Positions 38,506 to 46,811 of a stretch of 64,000 bases of DNA are shown in pieces; position 1 is the stretch's first letter; every line of letters begins with the position of its first letter. Made by a program: the position numbers and the translations under genes. The notes beneath the pieces are model-generated. The model was given only the letters and a program-made list of their open reading frames with translations. It was not told the DNA's origin and did no database searches. This stretch comes from Kutzneria sp036403095. GTDB taxonomy: Bacteria > Actinomycetota > Actinomycetes > Mycobacteriales > Pseudonocardiaceae. The stretch spans positions 9,762-73,761 of the forward strand of contig DASWRQ010000123.1 in assembly GCA_036403095.1 (NCBI GenBank). Reading direction: 5' to 3'.

Positions 38506-38877
38506 TTACGGTTGCCGAAGATCCGGATCGAGTCGGACGGTGACCGGGGCGCCGTGCTCGACGGTGCGGCTGACCTTGCATTCGCGGGCCACGGCCCGGG
38601 GGATGACGGTGGCCAGGGGCTCGTCGGCCGGGAGGTCGAAGGCGAGGTCGAGGCGGCGGAGCTCGTGGGCGGCCTCGTCGCCGGTGGCGGTGACGGTGAA
38701 GCCGGCCTGAGTGCGGCGGACGATGAGCTGCTCGGCGGTCATGGCGGCGCAGGCGGCGAGGGCGGCCTCCAGCAGCTGGACGGGCGAGAAGCCGTCGCCC
38801 CCGACAGCGACCGTGGCGCCACTGGGCGCGGTGGCGACGAAGCGGCCGTCGCCGACGCGTCGGACGGTGACGCTCAC
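38506..38877 (-). CDS. OsmC-family protein
   Basis: The 123-residue product has the OsmC fold: VAVGGDGFSPVQLLEAALAACAAM with the first reactive Cys, and VARECKVSRTVEHGAPV with the second. OsmC/Ohr proteins reduce organic hydroperoxides through this Cys pair; many paralogues have unknown substrates. GTG 38877 overlaps the stop of the Pth2-like gene as GTGA, so the two are coupled. Confidence 0.87.
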   Translation of the reverse strand: MSVTVRRVGDGRFVATAPSGATVAVGGDGFSPVQLLEAALAACAAMTAEQLIVRRTQAGFTVTATGDEAAHELRRLDLAFDLPADEPLATVIPRAVARECKVSRTVEHGAPVTVRLDPDLRQP

Positions 38878-39665
38878 GACGAGGCCCGCTGGGCGACGAC
38901 GGTGACGGTGCCGGGGGCGACCTCGGTGAAGCCGGCATCCCGGACGGCGACAACGCTGCGGGACTGCCACGCCCCGGCGGGATCGTCGCCGGGGACCAGG
39001 AGCTTCCAGTCGGCGGGCTCGGGAGTCCTGACGGCGCAAGGGAATCCGGCGGACTGCCACGAGGAGAGCTCGGCCGGCGGCAGCAGGGCGGCCAGCAGCA
39101 TGGTGGCGTGGCCGACCTGCGCGGCGGCCTTGCCAGCGGTCATCGGCACGTCGGGATTGATCCACAGCACCGGCACCCCGGCCGGCACGGGACCGGGCTC
39201 GTCGAACGGCAGCTCACTACCGGTGATCTGGAGCCGCTTCACCTCGTACGGCGTCTCGGTCACCTTCCACGGCAGCAATGCCCGCGCCTCGGCGTGTCCA
39301 ACCCGCACGGTCACGCCCGGCAACGCCTGCACGGCCTCCCAGTGCGCCCCTCGCGCCCGGCGCGACACCTTCCGAATCCGGCCGTCGATCCAGGCCGTGA
39401 CCTCGGCGTGCCACTCCCCCTCGGGCTCGGTGGCCCGCGGATCGAGGCACACGGCGATCGCCGCCGCCGCGGCCGCCTCCAGCAACGCCGTCCGCGCGGG
39501 CGGCTCGGCCTTCTCGATGCGCAGCACGATCGGCATCGCCCGCACCTCCGAGGGATCCTCGTCGGAGGTGTCCTGCGGCGCGGGCCGCCGGAGCCACCAG
39601 GCGTAGCGGTCGGCCAGTGGTTGAAGCACGGTCACCACCGGAATATATCCCACCAATCGAGCCAC
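38874..39665 (-). CDS. Pth2-type peptidyl-tRNA hydrolase-like protein
   Basis: Predicted 263 residues. The C-terminal half has the Pth2 signature MTAGKAAAQVGHATMLLAALL (Gly-Lys..Ala-Gln..Gly-His-Ala) with preceding WINPDVP. The N-terminal half is an actinobacterial extension, with ARTALLEAAAAAAIAVCLD and a second, weaker copy of the fold (WHAEVTAWIDGRIRKVSRRA). Pth2 enzymes free tRNA from stalled peptidyl-tRNA. A separate Pth1 is normally the main enzyme. Start uncertain: GTG 39665 or GTG 39635. It is coupled to the osmC-like gene downstream. Confidence 0.75.
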   Translation of the reverse strand: MARLVGYIPVVTVLQPLADRYAWWLRRPAPQDTSDEDPSEVRAMPIVLRIEKAEPPARTALLEAAAAAAIAVCLDPRATEPEGEWHAEVTAWIDGRIRKVSRRARGAHWEAVQALPGVTVRVGHAEARALLPWKVTETPYEVKRLQITGSELPFDEPGPVPAGVPVLWINPDVPMTAGKAAAQVGHATMLLAALLPPAELSSWQSAGFPCAVRTPEPADWKLLVPGDDPAGAWQSRSVVAVRDAGFTEVAPGTVTVVAQRASS

Positions 39666-39852
39666 TTACCCCACGTCAGCGGACTTCAGTTACACCGCAC
39701 ATTGACAAAATGAGGAATTTGTTCCAACCGGCCAACCCGCAATTCGTTCAGTTCTGGGCGCACAAACGTGCAGCAACCTGCCCCTCGCCGGCCGACGCCA
39801 CTTAAGGTTCACAGCGACGACGATCAACTACCAACGAAGGAAATAACACTCG

Positions 39853-40212
39853 ATGAATCACAACGTCTTCCGCACGCGCACGGCCGCGTTGGCGATGTCC
39901 ACACTGGTGCTGGCCGTCGGCGGCGCGCTGGTCGGAGCCGGTGAAGCTGTCGCCGGCACCGCCGGCCAACACATCACGCTCACGGTCCAACAGACTGGCC
40001 TTTACGGCGGCTGGCTCACCGGACACAGCCCGAGTGGCCAATCGCAGACGGATTTCATCAAGGTGAACGGGAAATCCAGTCTTGGCTGGCAGGGCGATGT
40101 CAAGATCGATTGGGTCAGGAACGACGCGAAGCACAGCTATGCCTTCACCAACCACTGTGACGTCCCCGGATATCCCAACGGCTCCACGTTCCGCTGCCCA
40201 TCAGGGTTTTAG
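39853..40212 (+). CDS. Small secreted protein
   Basis: The 119-residue product has a signal peptide (NHNVFRTRTAALAMSTLVLA..., cleavage about residue 34 after AVAG) and an 85-residue mature domain rich in Gly, Ser and aromatic residues with two Cys (NHCDVPG, FRCPSG) that probably form one disulfide. The family is not recognised. The gene and its 185-bp upstream region are visibly lower in GC than their neighbours, which may reflect transfer or relaxed codon use. GAAGGAA lies 11 bases before the ATG. Confidence 0.65.
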   Translation: MNHNVFRTRTAALAMSTLVLAVGGALVGAGEAVAGTAGQHITLTVQQTGLYGGWLTGHSPSGQSQTDFIKVNGKSSLGWQGDVKIDWVRNDAKHSYAFTNHCDVPGYPNGSTFRCPSGF

Positions 40213-40218
40213 CTGACG

Positions 40219-41445
40219 TCACAGGCGCAATGGTTCCAGACCGTCGGCGGCGTCGGCCGCTTCCACCTCGGCGCGGGTGACGCCGAGCACGAAGAGCACC
40301 GCGTCGAGGAACGGGTGCGAGAGGGCGGCGTCGGCGACCTCGCGCAGGGCGGGCTTGGCGTTGAAGGCGACGCCCATGCCGGCGGCCGAGAGCATGTCGA
40401 TGTCGTTGGCGCCGTCACCGACGGCGACGCACTGGGCCAGCGGGATGTGGTAGGCGTCGGCGAACTCGCGCAGGGCCTGGGCCTTGCCGGCACGGTCGAT
40501 GACCCGGCCGGTGGTGCGCCCGGTGAGCCGGCCGTCGACCACCTCGAGCTGGTTGGCCATGCAGAAGTCGAGCCCGAGCTCGTCGGCCAGGCCCCGGATG
40601 ACCCGGGTGAACCCGCCGGAGACGACGCCGCAGCGGAAGCCGAGCCGCTTGAGCGTGCGGATGGTGGTGCGGGCGCCCGGCGTGAGCTCCAGCTGGGCGG
40701 CGACGTCGTCCAGCACGGTCTCGGGCAGCCCGGCCAGCAGCGCGACCCGCCGCTCCAACGACTGGGCGAAGTCCAGCTCGCCGCGCATGGCGGCCTCGGT
40801 GATCTCGCGGACCTTGTCCTCGCAGCCGGCCCGGGCGGCCAGCATCTCGATGACCTCGCCCTGCACGAGCGTGGAGTCCACGTCGAAGACGACGAGTCGC
40901 TTGGCCCGGCGGGTCAGCCCGGCCCGCTCCACGGCCACGTCCAGACTCACGCGGGAGGACACCTCGGCGACGGCGCTGCGCAGCAGGGCGTCCTGCTCGG
41001 CGGTGTCGTCGGGCACGGAGACCCGCAGCTCGAGGCCGGTGACCGGGTAGTCGGCCACCCGATGGATGGCGTCGATGTTCACGCCGAGCGCGGCCAGCTT
41101 GCGGGCGACCTCGGTGAAGGCCCGGGCGGTCACCGGCCGGCCCAGCACCACCAGCACGTGGCTGGAGCCCTGCTGGGACGAGCTGCGCGGATCGGCCCCG
41201 ATCTCCACGTCGACGTTCATCGCGACGCTGGCCATGGCCTGCTCGACGGTCTCCTGCAGGCCCTCCGGGTCGCGGTCGGCGTTGACCAGCACGCCCAGCA
41301 CCAGCTTGCCCCGGATGACCACCTGCTCGACGTCGAGCACCTCGACGCCGTGCCTGGTCAGCACCGCGAACAGCACCGACGACACGCCGGGCTTGTCCGG
41401 TCCGGTGACGGTGATCAGGACCGTGGCTGCGTGGGAACTGGTCAC
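40219..41445 (-). CDS. serB: Phosphoserine phosphatase with N-terminal ACT domains
   Basis: This 408-residue protein has two ACT-like regions (about 5-90 and 95-180; VLITVTGPDKPGVSSVLFAVL) and a HAD phosphatase domain. VVFDVDSTLVQGEVIEMLA supplies the DxD, VVSGGF and GKAQALREFA motifs II/III, and VGDGANDIDML motif IV. It makes L-serine from phosphoserine; the ACT part may bind serine. The layout matches mycobacterial SerB2 next to ctaD. GTG 41445 is preferred to the longer ATG reading at 41469 because it starts just before the ACT fold. Confidence 0.94.
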   Translation of the reverse strand: MTSSHAATVLITVTGPDKPGVSSVLFAVLTRHGVEVLDVEQVVIRGKLVLGVLVNADRDPEGLQETVEQAMASVAMNVDVEIGADPRSSSQQGSSHVLVVLGRPVTARAFTEVARKLAALGVNIDAIHRVADYPVTGLELRVSVPDDTAEQDALLRSAVAEVSSRVSLDVAVERAGLTRRAKRLVVFDVDSTLVQGEVIEMLAARAGCEDKVREITEAAMRGELDFAQSLERRVALLAGLPETVLDDVAAQLELTPGARTTIRTLKRLGFRCGVVSGGFTRVIRGLADELGLDFCMANQLEVVDGRLTGRTTGRVIDRAGKAQALREFADAYHIPLAQCVAVGDGANDIDMLSAAGMGVAFNAKPALREVADAALSHPFLDAVLFVLGVTRAEVEAADAADGLEPLRL

Positions 41446-41466
41446 CCGGACAGTTTGCCGGAAATA

Positions 41467-41508
41467 CAAGCGGGCCCCGGTGTGTCCGTGATCACCGGGG
41501 CCCGCTTG
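41467..41508 (-). terminator. 16-bp hairpin after ctaD
   Basis: CAAGCGGGCCCCGGTG (41467-41482) and its exact complement (41493-41508) flank a 10-nt loop between the ctaD stop and the serB start. On the minus strand it ends the ctaD transcript; there is no long T run. Confidence 0.75.
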
Positions 41509-41528
41509 GTCAGATGTTCAGCTGACGG

Positions 41529-43271
41529 TCACTTCTCCGTCGGGTCGTCGCTACCCGTGACGGCCGCGGTGAGCGCCTCGGACGGGGCCGGGATGTGCCC
41601 GAACTCCGCCTCCAGCCGCAGCCGCTCGACCATGTGCGGGTAGTGCAGCTCGAACGCCGGGCGCTCGGAGCGGATCCGGGGCAGCGAGGTGAAGTTGTGC
41701 CGCGGCGGCGGGCAGGACGTGGCCCACTCCAGCGAGTTGCAGTAGCCCCACGGGTCGTCCACCTCGACGACCTCGCCGTACCGGTAGCTGCGGAACACGT
41801 TCCACAGGAACGGCAGGGTGGAGGCGCCCAGGATGTACGCGCCGATGGTGGAGATCGTGTTCAGCGTGGTGAAGCCGTCGCTGGACAGATAGTCGGCGTA
41901 CCGGCGGGGCATGCCCTCGGCGCCCAGCCAGTGCTGCACCAGGAAGGTGGTGTGGAAGCCGATGAACGTGGTCCAGAAGTGCAGCTTGCCCAGGCCCTCG
42001 TCCAGCATCCGGCCGGTGATCTTCGGGAACCAGAAGTAGATGCCCGCGTAGGTGGCGAACACGATGGTGCCGAAGAGCACGTAGTGGAAGTGCGCCACCA
42101 CGAAGTACGAGTCGGAGACGTGGAAGTCGATGGCCGGCGCGGCCAGCAGCACGCCGGTCAGGCCGCCGAACAGGAAGGTGATCAGGAAGCCGACGCTGAA
42201 CAGCATCGGCGTCTCGAAGGTCAGCTGCCCCTTCCACATGGTGCCGATCCAGTTGAAGAACTTCACCCCGGTCGGCACGGCGATCAGGAAGGTCATGAAC
42301 GAGAAGAACGGCAGCAGCACGGCGCCGGTGGCGTACATGTGGTGGGCCCACACCGTCACCGACAGGGCGGCGATGCCCAGCGTGGCGTAGATCAGGCCCT
42401 TGTAGCCGAACAGCGGTTTGCGGCTGAACACCGGGAAGATCTCCGACACGATGCCGAAGAAGGGCAGCGCGACGATGTAGACCTCGGGGTGGCCGAAGAA
42501 CCAGAACAGGTGCTGCCAGAGGATCACGCCGCCGTTGGCCGGATCGAACACGTGCGCGCCCAGATGCCGGTCGGCCAGCAGGCCGAACAGGGCCGCGGTC
42601 AGGATCGGGAAGGCCAGCAGCACGAGGATCGAGGTGACCAGGATGTTCCAGGTGAAGATCGGCATCCGGAACATGGTCATGCCGGGGGCGCGCAGGCAGA
42701 CCACGGTGGTGATCATGTTGACGCCGCCGAGGATGGTGCCGAGGCCGGACAGGATCAGACCGGTGATCCACATGTCCGCGCCGACGCCCGGCGAGTGGAC
42801 CATGTCCGACAGCGGGGTGTAGGCGAACCAGCCGAAGTCGGCCGCGCCGCCCGGGGTCAGGAAGCCGGCCACCACGATGGTGCCGCCGAACAGGTAGGCC
42901 CAGTAGGCGAACGCGTTCAGCCGCGGGAACGCCACGTCGGGCGAGCCGATCTGCAGCGGCAGCACGAAGTTGGCGAAGCCGAACACGATCGGCGTCGCGT
43001 ACAGCAGCAGCATGATCGTGCCGTGCATGGTGAACAGCTGGTTGAACTGCTCCTGCGACAGGAACTGCAGCCCCGGCCGGGCCAGCTCGGTCCGCATCAG
43101 GAGGGCCATCGCGCCGCCCACCATGAAGAAGACGAACGAGGTGACCAGGTACATGATTCCGATCTGCTTGTGGTCCGTGGTACGGAACAACCGCAGCAGG
43201 AGGGAACCCTTCACCGTCGTGCGCGTCGGATAGGGACGCGTAGCGATCGGCTGCGGTGCTACGGCCGTCAC
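41529..43271 (-). CDS. ctaD: Cytochrome c oxidase subunit I (aa3 type)
   Basis: The 580-residue membrane protein has 12 helices and all haem-copper ligands: TMHGTIMLLLYATP (haem a His), FFGHPEVYIV with the Cu His-Tyr pair, WAHHMY (Cu histidines) and VVAHFHYVLFG (haem a3 and a His). It is the catalytic subunit of the aa3 branch fed by the bcc complex in Actinobacteria. A short hydrophilic C-terminal tail (RSERPAFELHYPHM...) is typical of the group. The phosphotransferase gene is divergent. Confidence 0.98.
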   Translation of the reverse strand: MTAVAPQPIATRPYPTRTTVKGSLLLRLFRTTDHKQIGIMYLVTSFVFFMVGGAMALLMRTELARPGLQFLSQEQFNQLFTMHGTIMLLLYATPIVFGFANFVLPLQIGSPDVAFPRLNAFAYWAYLFGGTIVVAGFLTPGGAADFGWFAYTPLSDMVHSPGVGADMWITGLILSGLGTILGGVNMITTVVCLRAPGMTMFRMPIFTWNILVTSILVLLAFPILTAALFGLLADRHLGAHVFDPANGGVILWQHLFWFFGHPEVYIVALPFFGIVSEIFPVFSRKPLFGYKGLIYATLGIAALSVTVWAHHMYATGAVLLPFFSFMTFLIAVPTGVKFFNWIGTMWKGQLTFETPMLFSVGFLITFLFGGLTGVLLAAPAIDFHVSDSYFVVAHFHYVLFGTIVFATYAGIYFWFPKITGRMLDEGLGKLHFWTTFIGFHTTFLVQHWLGAEGMPRRYADYLSSDGFTTLNTISTIGAYILGASTLPFLWNVFRSYRYGEVVEVDDPWGYCNSLEWATSCPPPRHNFTSLPRIRSERPAFELHYPHMVERLRLEAEFGHIPAPSEALTAAVTGSDDPTEK

Positions 43272-43399
43272 GATGCCTCCAGCCAGTCATCTCGGGAAAC
43301 CACGGGAATCGTAGACCGGCGAGATCAGGTCAGCTCGGCTGGGCCGGCACTGGGCAAATCGAGTGACCCCCGTCACGGCCCGTGACAGCATGTTCCGGC

Positions 43400-44263
43400 A
43401 TGGAACAGACCATTCGGGCGGCGGTGTCCTTCGCGGCCGCGCACGGAATCAGGTCGACCGAGCCGGCGGTGCTCAAGAACGGCAGCAACGTGCTGCTCCA
43501 CCTGCGGCCGGCCCCGGTCGTGGCCCGCGTCGCCGGCACCACGGGACTGGTCCGGAAACCCGTGGCCGACTGGTTCGCCCGCGAGCTGTCCGTGGTGGAT
43601 CACCTGGTCGGGCGGGGCTTTCCGGTCGTCGCCCCCAGCGCCGAGCTGCCCCGCGGCCCGGTTGTGCATCAGGGCGAGACGATGTCCTTCTGGACGTTCG
43701 TGGCCCACGATCCGTCGGCATCGATCAAGCCGGCCGATTTCGCGGCCTCGCTGTCCGATCTTCACCGGGCGTTGGCCGACTACTCGGGTCAGCTGCCCAC
43801 GGCGGGTCCGCTGGACGACGTGCTGCTCGGGCTGCCGCTGCTCGGGGAGCACGCCGAGGCGCTGCGGGCCGAGCACGCGCGGCTGTCGAAGCTCCTGCCG
43901 GCCGGCGGGGTGGCGCTGCACGGCGACGCCCATCCCGGCAACGTGCTGGTGACGTCGACGGGCCTGGCCTGGAACGACCTCGAGGACACGTGGCGCGGGC
44001 CGGTCGAGTGGGACCTGGCGGTCATGCGCCGGACCAAGCTGTTGGACGGTGCGGCCGCGCTCGCGGCCTATCCCGATTCCTACGATGCCGACCTGCTGGA
44101 GCTGTGCCGGGAGATCCGGTGGCTCCAGGTGCAGATCTGGATGCAGGCCAGCGTGCTCCGACTGCCGGCGCGCAAGGCCGAGGCGGACGCCGAACTGGCC
44201 CGCTGGCTGGCGGCCCGACGGGGTATCGGTGCGGCGGCTCGTGTGGTACGCCAGTGCAGGTGA
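43400..44263 (+). CDS. Aminoglycoside phosphotransferase-like kinase
   Basis: The 287-residue protein kinase-like fold has the APH catalytic loop VALHGDAHPGNVLVT with Asp and Asn, and the metal Asp in LAWNDLEDTWRGP. The N-lobe (LKNGSNVLLHLRPAPVVARV) provides the ATP site. The family also includes choline, homoserine and macrolide kinases, so antibiotic resistance should not be assumed. ATG 43400 is chosen for the family N-terminus. Its TGA overlaps the asparaginase GTG as GTGA, so the two are translationally coupled. Confidence 0.8.
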   Translation: MEQTIRAAVSFAAAHGIRSTEPAVLKNGSNVLLHLRPAPVVARVAGTTGLVRKPVADWFARELSVVDHLVGRGFPVVAPSAELPRGPVVHQGETMSFWTFVAHDPSASIKPADFAASLSDLHRALADYSGQLPTAGPLDDVLLGLPLLGEHAEALRAEHARLSKLLPAGGVALHGDAHPGNVLVTSTGLAWNDLEDTWRGPVEWDLAVMRRTKLLDGAAALAAYPDSYDADLLELCREIRWLQVQIWMQASVLRLPARKAEADAELARWLAARRGIGAAARVVRQCR

Positions 44264-45249
44264 CCGACTTCGTGACGGTGATCGCGCTCGGTGGAACCAT
44301 CGCCATGGCCCGGCCGGCCGACGGCAGCACGGGAGCCGTGCCGGCGCTCGATGTCGACGAGCTGCTGGCGTCCGTGCCCGGCTTGGACAAGGTCGACATA
44401 AAACTGCGCACGATCGCCTTCCGGTCGCTGCCAGGAGCCTCGGTCGGCTTCGACGACCTGACGGCGCTGGCCGAGCTGATCACCGCCGAGATCGACGACG
44501 GGGCCCGCGGCGTCGTGGTCACGCAGGGCACCGACACCATCGAGGAGACGGCGTTCTTCCTCGACACCAGCGTGCTGGACGGTGCGCCGGTGGTGGTCAC
44601 CGGCGCGATGCGCAACCCGTCGCTGGCCGGCGCGGACGGCCCGGCCAACCTGCTCGCCGCGGTCCAGGTGGCGGCCAGCGAGCAGGCCGACGGGCTGGGC
44701 TGCGTGGTGGTGTTCGCCGACGAGGTGCATGCCGCGAGGTACGTGTCGAAGGCGCACAGCGCAAGCATCGGCGCTTTCGTGTCACCGAACACCGGGCCGA
44801 TCGGCTACGTGGTCGAGGGCAAGTTCCGGCTGCTGAACCGGCCGGCCGACGTGCTCAAGGTGTACGTGCCGCAGGGCGCGCCGCAGCCGACGATCGGCCT
44901 GGTCACGGTGACCCTCGGCGACGACGGCGCCGTGCTCGGGGCGATCGGCGACGCCGTGGACGGCCTGGTCGTGGCGGCCTTCGGCGCCGGCCACGTGCCG
45001 GTGGCCATGGTCGAGCCGCTGACCGCGCTGGCCCAGCGGATGCCGGTGATCCTGGCCTCGCGGACCGGGGCCGGCCCGGTGCTGGCCGAGACCTACGGCT
45101 TTCCCGGCTCGGAGCAGGACCTGCTGCGCCGGGGCCTGATCGGGGCCGGTTTCCTCAGCCCGGTCAAGGCGCGCATCCTGCTGCGCCAGCTGCTGGCGGC
45201 CAGGGCCGGGACCGACGACATCCGGAAGGCGTTCTTCGGCGAGGAGTGA
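44260..45249 (+). CDS. ansA: L-asparaginase, type I-like
   Basis: The product (329 aa) has both catalytic threonine blocks: VIALGGTIAMARP and VVVTQGTDTIEETAFFL (Thr-Asp), and a Lys in YVSKAHSAS. No signal peptide, so cytoplasmic. It hydrolyses asparagine to aspartate and ammonia. GTG 44260 is coupled to the upstream kinase-like gene and is preferred to GTG 44254. The next gene begins 25 bp later on the same strand. Confidence 0.9.
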   Translation: MTDFVTVIALGGTIAMARPADGSTGAVPALDVDELLASVPGLDKVDIKLRTIAFRSLPGASVGFDDLTALAELITAEIDDGARGVVVTQGTDTIEETAFFLDTSVLDGAPVVVTGAMRNPSLAGADGPANLLAAVQVAASEQADGLGCVVVFADEVHAARYVSKAHSASIGAFVSPNTGPIGYVVEGKFRLLNRPADVLKVYVPQGAPQPTIGLVTVTLGDDGAVLGAIGDAVDGLVVAAFGAGHVPVAMVEPLTALAQRMPVILASRTGAGPVLAETYGFPGSEQDLLRRGLIGAGFLSPVKARILLRQLLAARAGTDDIRKAFFGEE

Positions 45250-45274
45250 GCGCGCCCCTTAAGGAGAAAGACAA

Positions 45275-46273
45275 ATGGCCCGTCCGTCCATCAACCCCGT
45301 GGTGTGGCAGCCGCCGGCCGCGCCCGAGCGGTCCCGGCGGTCGGACAGCGCGCCGCCCATGCCCGCGCCCCGGGTGCTGGCGGTCAACGGCACCGGGCCC
45401 GAGGACGTTCTCGTCGACGAGCAGGGTCGCTTGCTGACCGGGATCGACGACGGCCGGATCCTGCGGCTTTCCGACGAGGGCCGCCGCATCGACATGGTCG
45501 CCGACACCGGGGGCCGGCCGTTGGGCATCGAGCTGCTCGGTGACGGCCGGCTGCTGGTGTGCGACGCCCGGGCCGGATTGCTGGCGGTGGATCCCGAGGG
45601 CGGCTCGATCGAGCCACTCGTCACGGCCGGCGCGGTGGCCGCCACGCGCCCGCTCAACCTGTGCAACAACGCCGCCGTGGCCCGCGACGGCACGGTGTTC
45701 TTCACGGACTCGACCCAGCGGTTCGGCCTCGAGCACTTCATGGGCGACCTGCTCGAGCACAGCGGCACCGGCCGGCTGCTGCGTCGCGACGTCTCCGGCG
45801 AGGTCACCGAACTGTTGGACGGCCTCCAGTTCGCCAACGGCGTCGCGCTGGCGGCCGACGAGTCGTACGTGGCGGTGGCGGAGACCGGCTCCTACCAGAT
45901 CCGCCGGGTGTGGCTGGACTCCGGCGAGAGCGACGTGCTCGCCGAAAACCTGCCGGGCATCCCCGACAACCTGAGCACCGGCCAGGACGGCCTGATCTGG
46001 GTCGCGCTGGTCACGCCGCGCAATCCGGTGCTGGACCGGACCGGGCGGTATCCGGTGCTGCGCAAGGCCACCTGGGCGCTGCCGCAGGCGATGTTGACGA
46101 AGTTCGAGGTGCGCACGACCTGGGTCGTCGCCGTCGACGACACCGGCCGGATCGTGCACGACCTGCAGACGTCGGCGCCGGGCTACCACATGGTCACCGG
46201 CGTCCGGCAGCACGACGGCAAGCTCTATCTCGGCAGCCTGCGCGAGCGGGGCATCGCCGTCATCGACCTGTGA
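45275..46273 (+). CDS. Strictosidine-synthase/SMP-30-like six-bladed propeller
   Basis: The product has 332 residues. GTGPEDVLVDEQGRLLTGIDDGRI, RPLGIELLGDGRLLVCDARAGLL, NNAAVARDGTVFFTDST and LQFANGVALAADESYVAVAE (quoted in parts) match the strictosidine synthase-like N-terminal family within the SMP-30 superfamily. Bacterial members are lactonases or arylesterases of mostly unknown substrate. There is no signal peptide. ATG 45275 follows AAGGAGAAAGACAA, a strong site. It overlaps the convergent SUKH gene by 14 bp. Confidence 0.82.
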   Translation: MARPSINPVVWQPPAAPERSRRSDSAPPMPAPRVLAVNGTGPEDVLVDEQGRLLTGIDDGRILRLSDEGRRIDMVADTGGRPLGIELLGDGRLLVCDARAGLLAVDPEGGSIEPLVTAGAVAATRPLNLCNNAAVARDGTVFFTDSTQRFGLEHFMGDLLEHSGTGRLLRRDVSGEVTELLDGLQFANGVALAADESYVAVAETGSYQIRRVWLDSGESDVLAENLPGIPDNLSTGQDGLIWVALVTPRNPVLDRTGRYPVLRKATWALPQAMLTKFEVRTTWVVAVDDTGRIVHDLQTSAPGYHMVTGVRQHDGKLYLGSLRERGIAVIDL

Positions 46274-46730
46274 GGCCCTCGACGAACGACCGGAAGTCCG
46301 GGGCCAGGGCCAGCTCGCGGCCGTCCTCCAGCCACACCACCGCGGGCTCGCCGGCCCGGCGGTAGTCCAGCGCGATCCAGGTCGGCCCGTCGCCGGAGAC
46401 CGGGACCACGCCGGCGGGCAGGCCCCACTCCTCGACCAGGGTCGGGGCGTCGAGCAGCGAGGTCAGGCCCTTGGTGTGGCCGATGCCCAGCAGATCGGGC
46501 AGCGGCACGTGGTCGTCGGCCCAGGACGTGGGCGCGGTGGTCGGGCACCGACGCCGGCCGCAGGCGACGACGCCGGCGTTCTGCACGCGGAGCAGGTCCA
46601 GCAGCGCGGCCGGCAGCGGCACGCCGAGCACGGCCTCGGCCTCCCGGACGAGGACGTCGGTGAGCGGAGGGTGCACGCCGTAGGAGCCGTCACCCCAGAA
46701 CGCGGCTTTGATCTCGTCGAAGTCCGCCAC
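46260..46730 (-). CDS. SMI1/KNR4 (SUKH) family protein
   Basis: A 156-residue protein with SUKH features: KAAFWGDGSYGVHPPLTDVLV, then LGVPLPAALLDLLRVQNAG, and a C-terminal ALDYR..GEPAVVWLEDG region. SUKH proteins often are immunity proteins for polymorphic toxins, but many are orphans. No toxin gene is adjacent. GTG 46730 is the start. Two Cys lie in CGRRRCPTT. Confidence 0.8.
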   Translation of the reverse strand: MADFDEIKAAFWGDGSYGVHPPLTDVLVREAEAVLGVPLPAALLDLLRVQNAGVVACGRRRCPTTAPTSWADDHVPLPDLLGIGHTKGLTSLLDAPTLVEEWGLPAGVVPVSGDGPTWIALDYRRAGEPAVVWLEDGRELALAPDFRSFVEGLTGR

Positions 46731-46811
46731 GCGGGCAGCCTAGGCCCGTGACCGCCGAGTGTGGAGGTAGCTGCACTGCCGGCGTGCCGGTGGATGGGCG
46801 ACACTCGGGGC

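Noticed and set aside
43400..44263. Aminoglycoside resistance gene
   Set aside because: The fold is shared by many small-molecule kinases and it is coupled to an asparaginase; resistance cannot be claimed from the motifs.
46260..46730. Immunity gene of a polymorphic toxin system
   Set aside because: SUKH fold is present, but no toxin, secretion or repeat-rich gene lies next to it.
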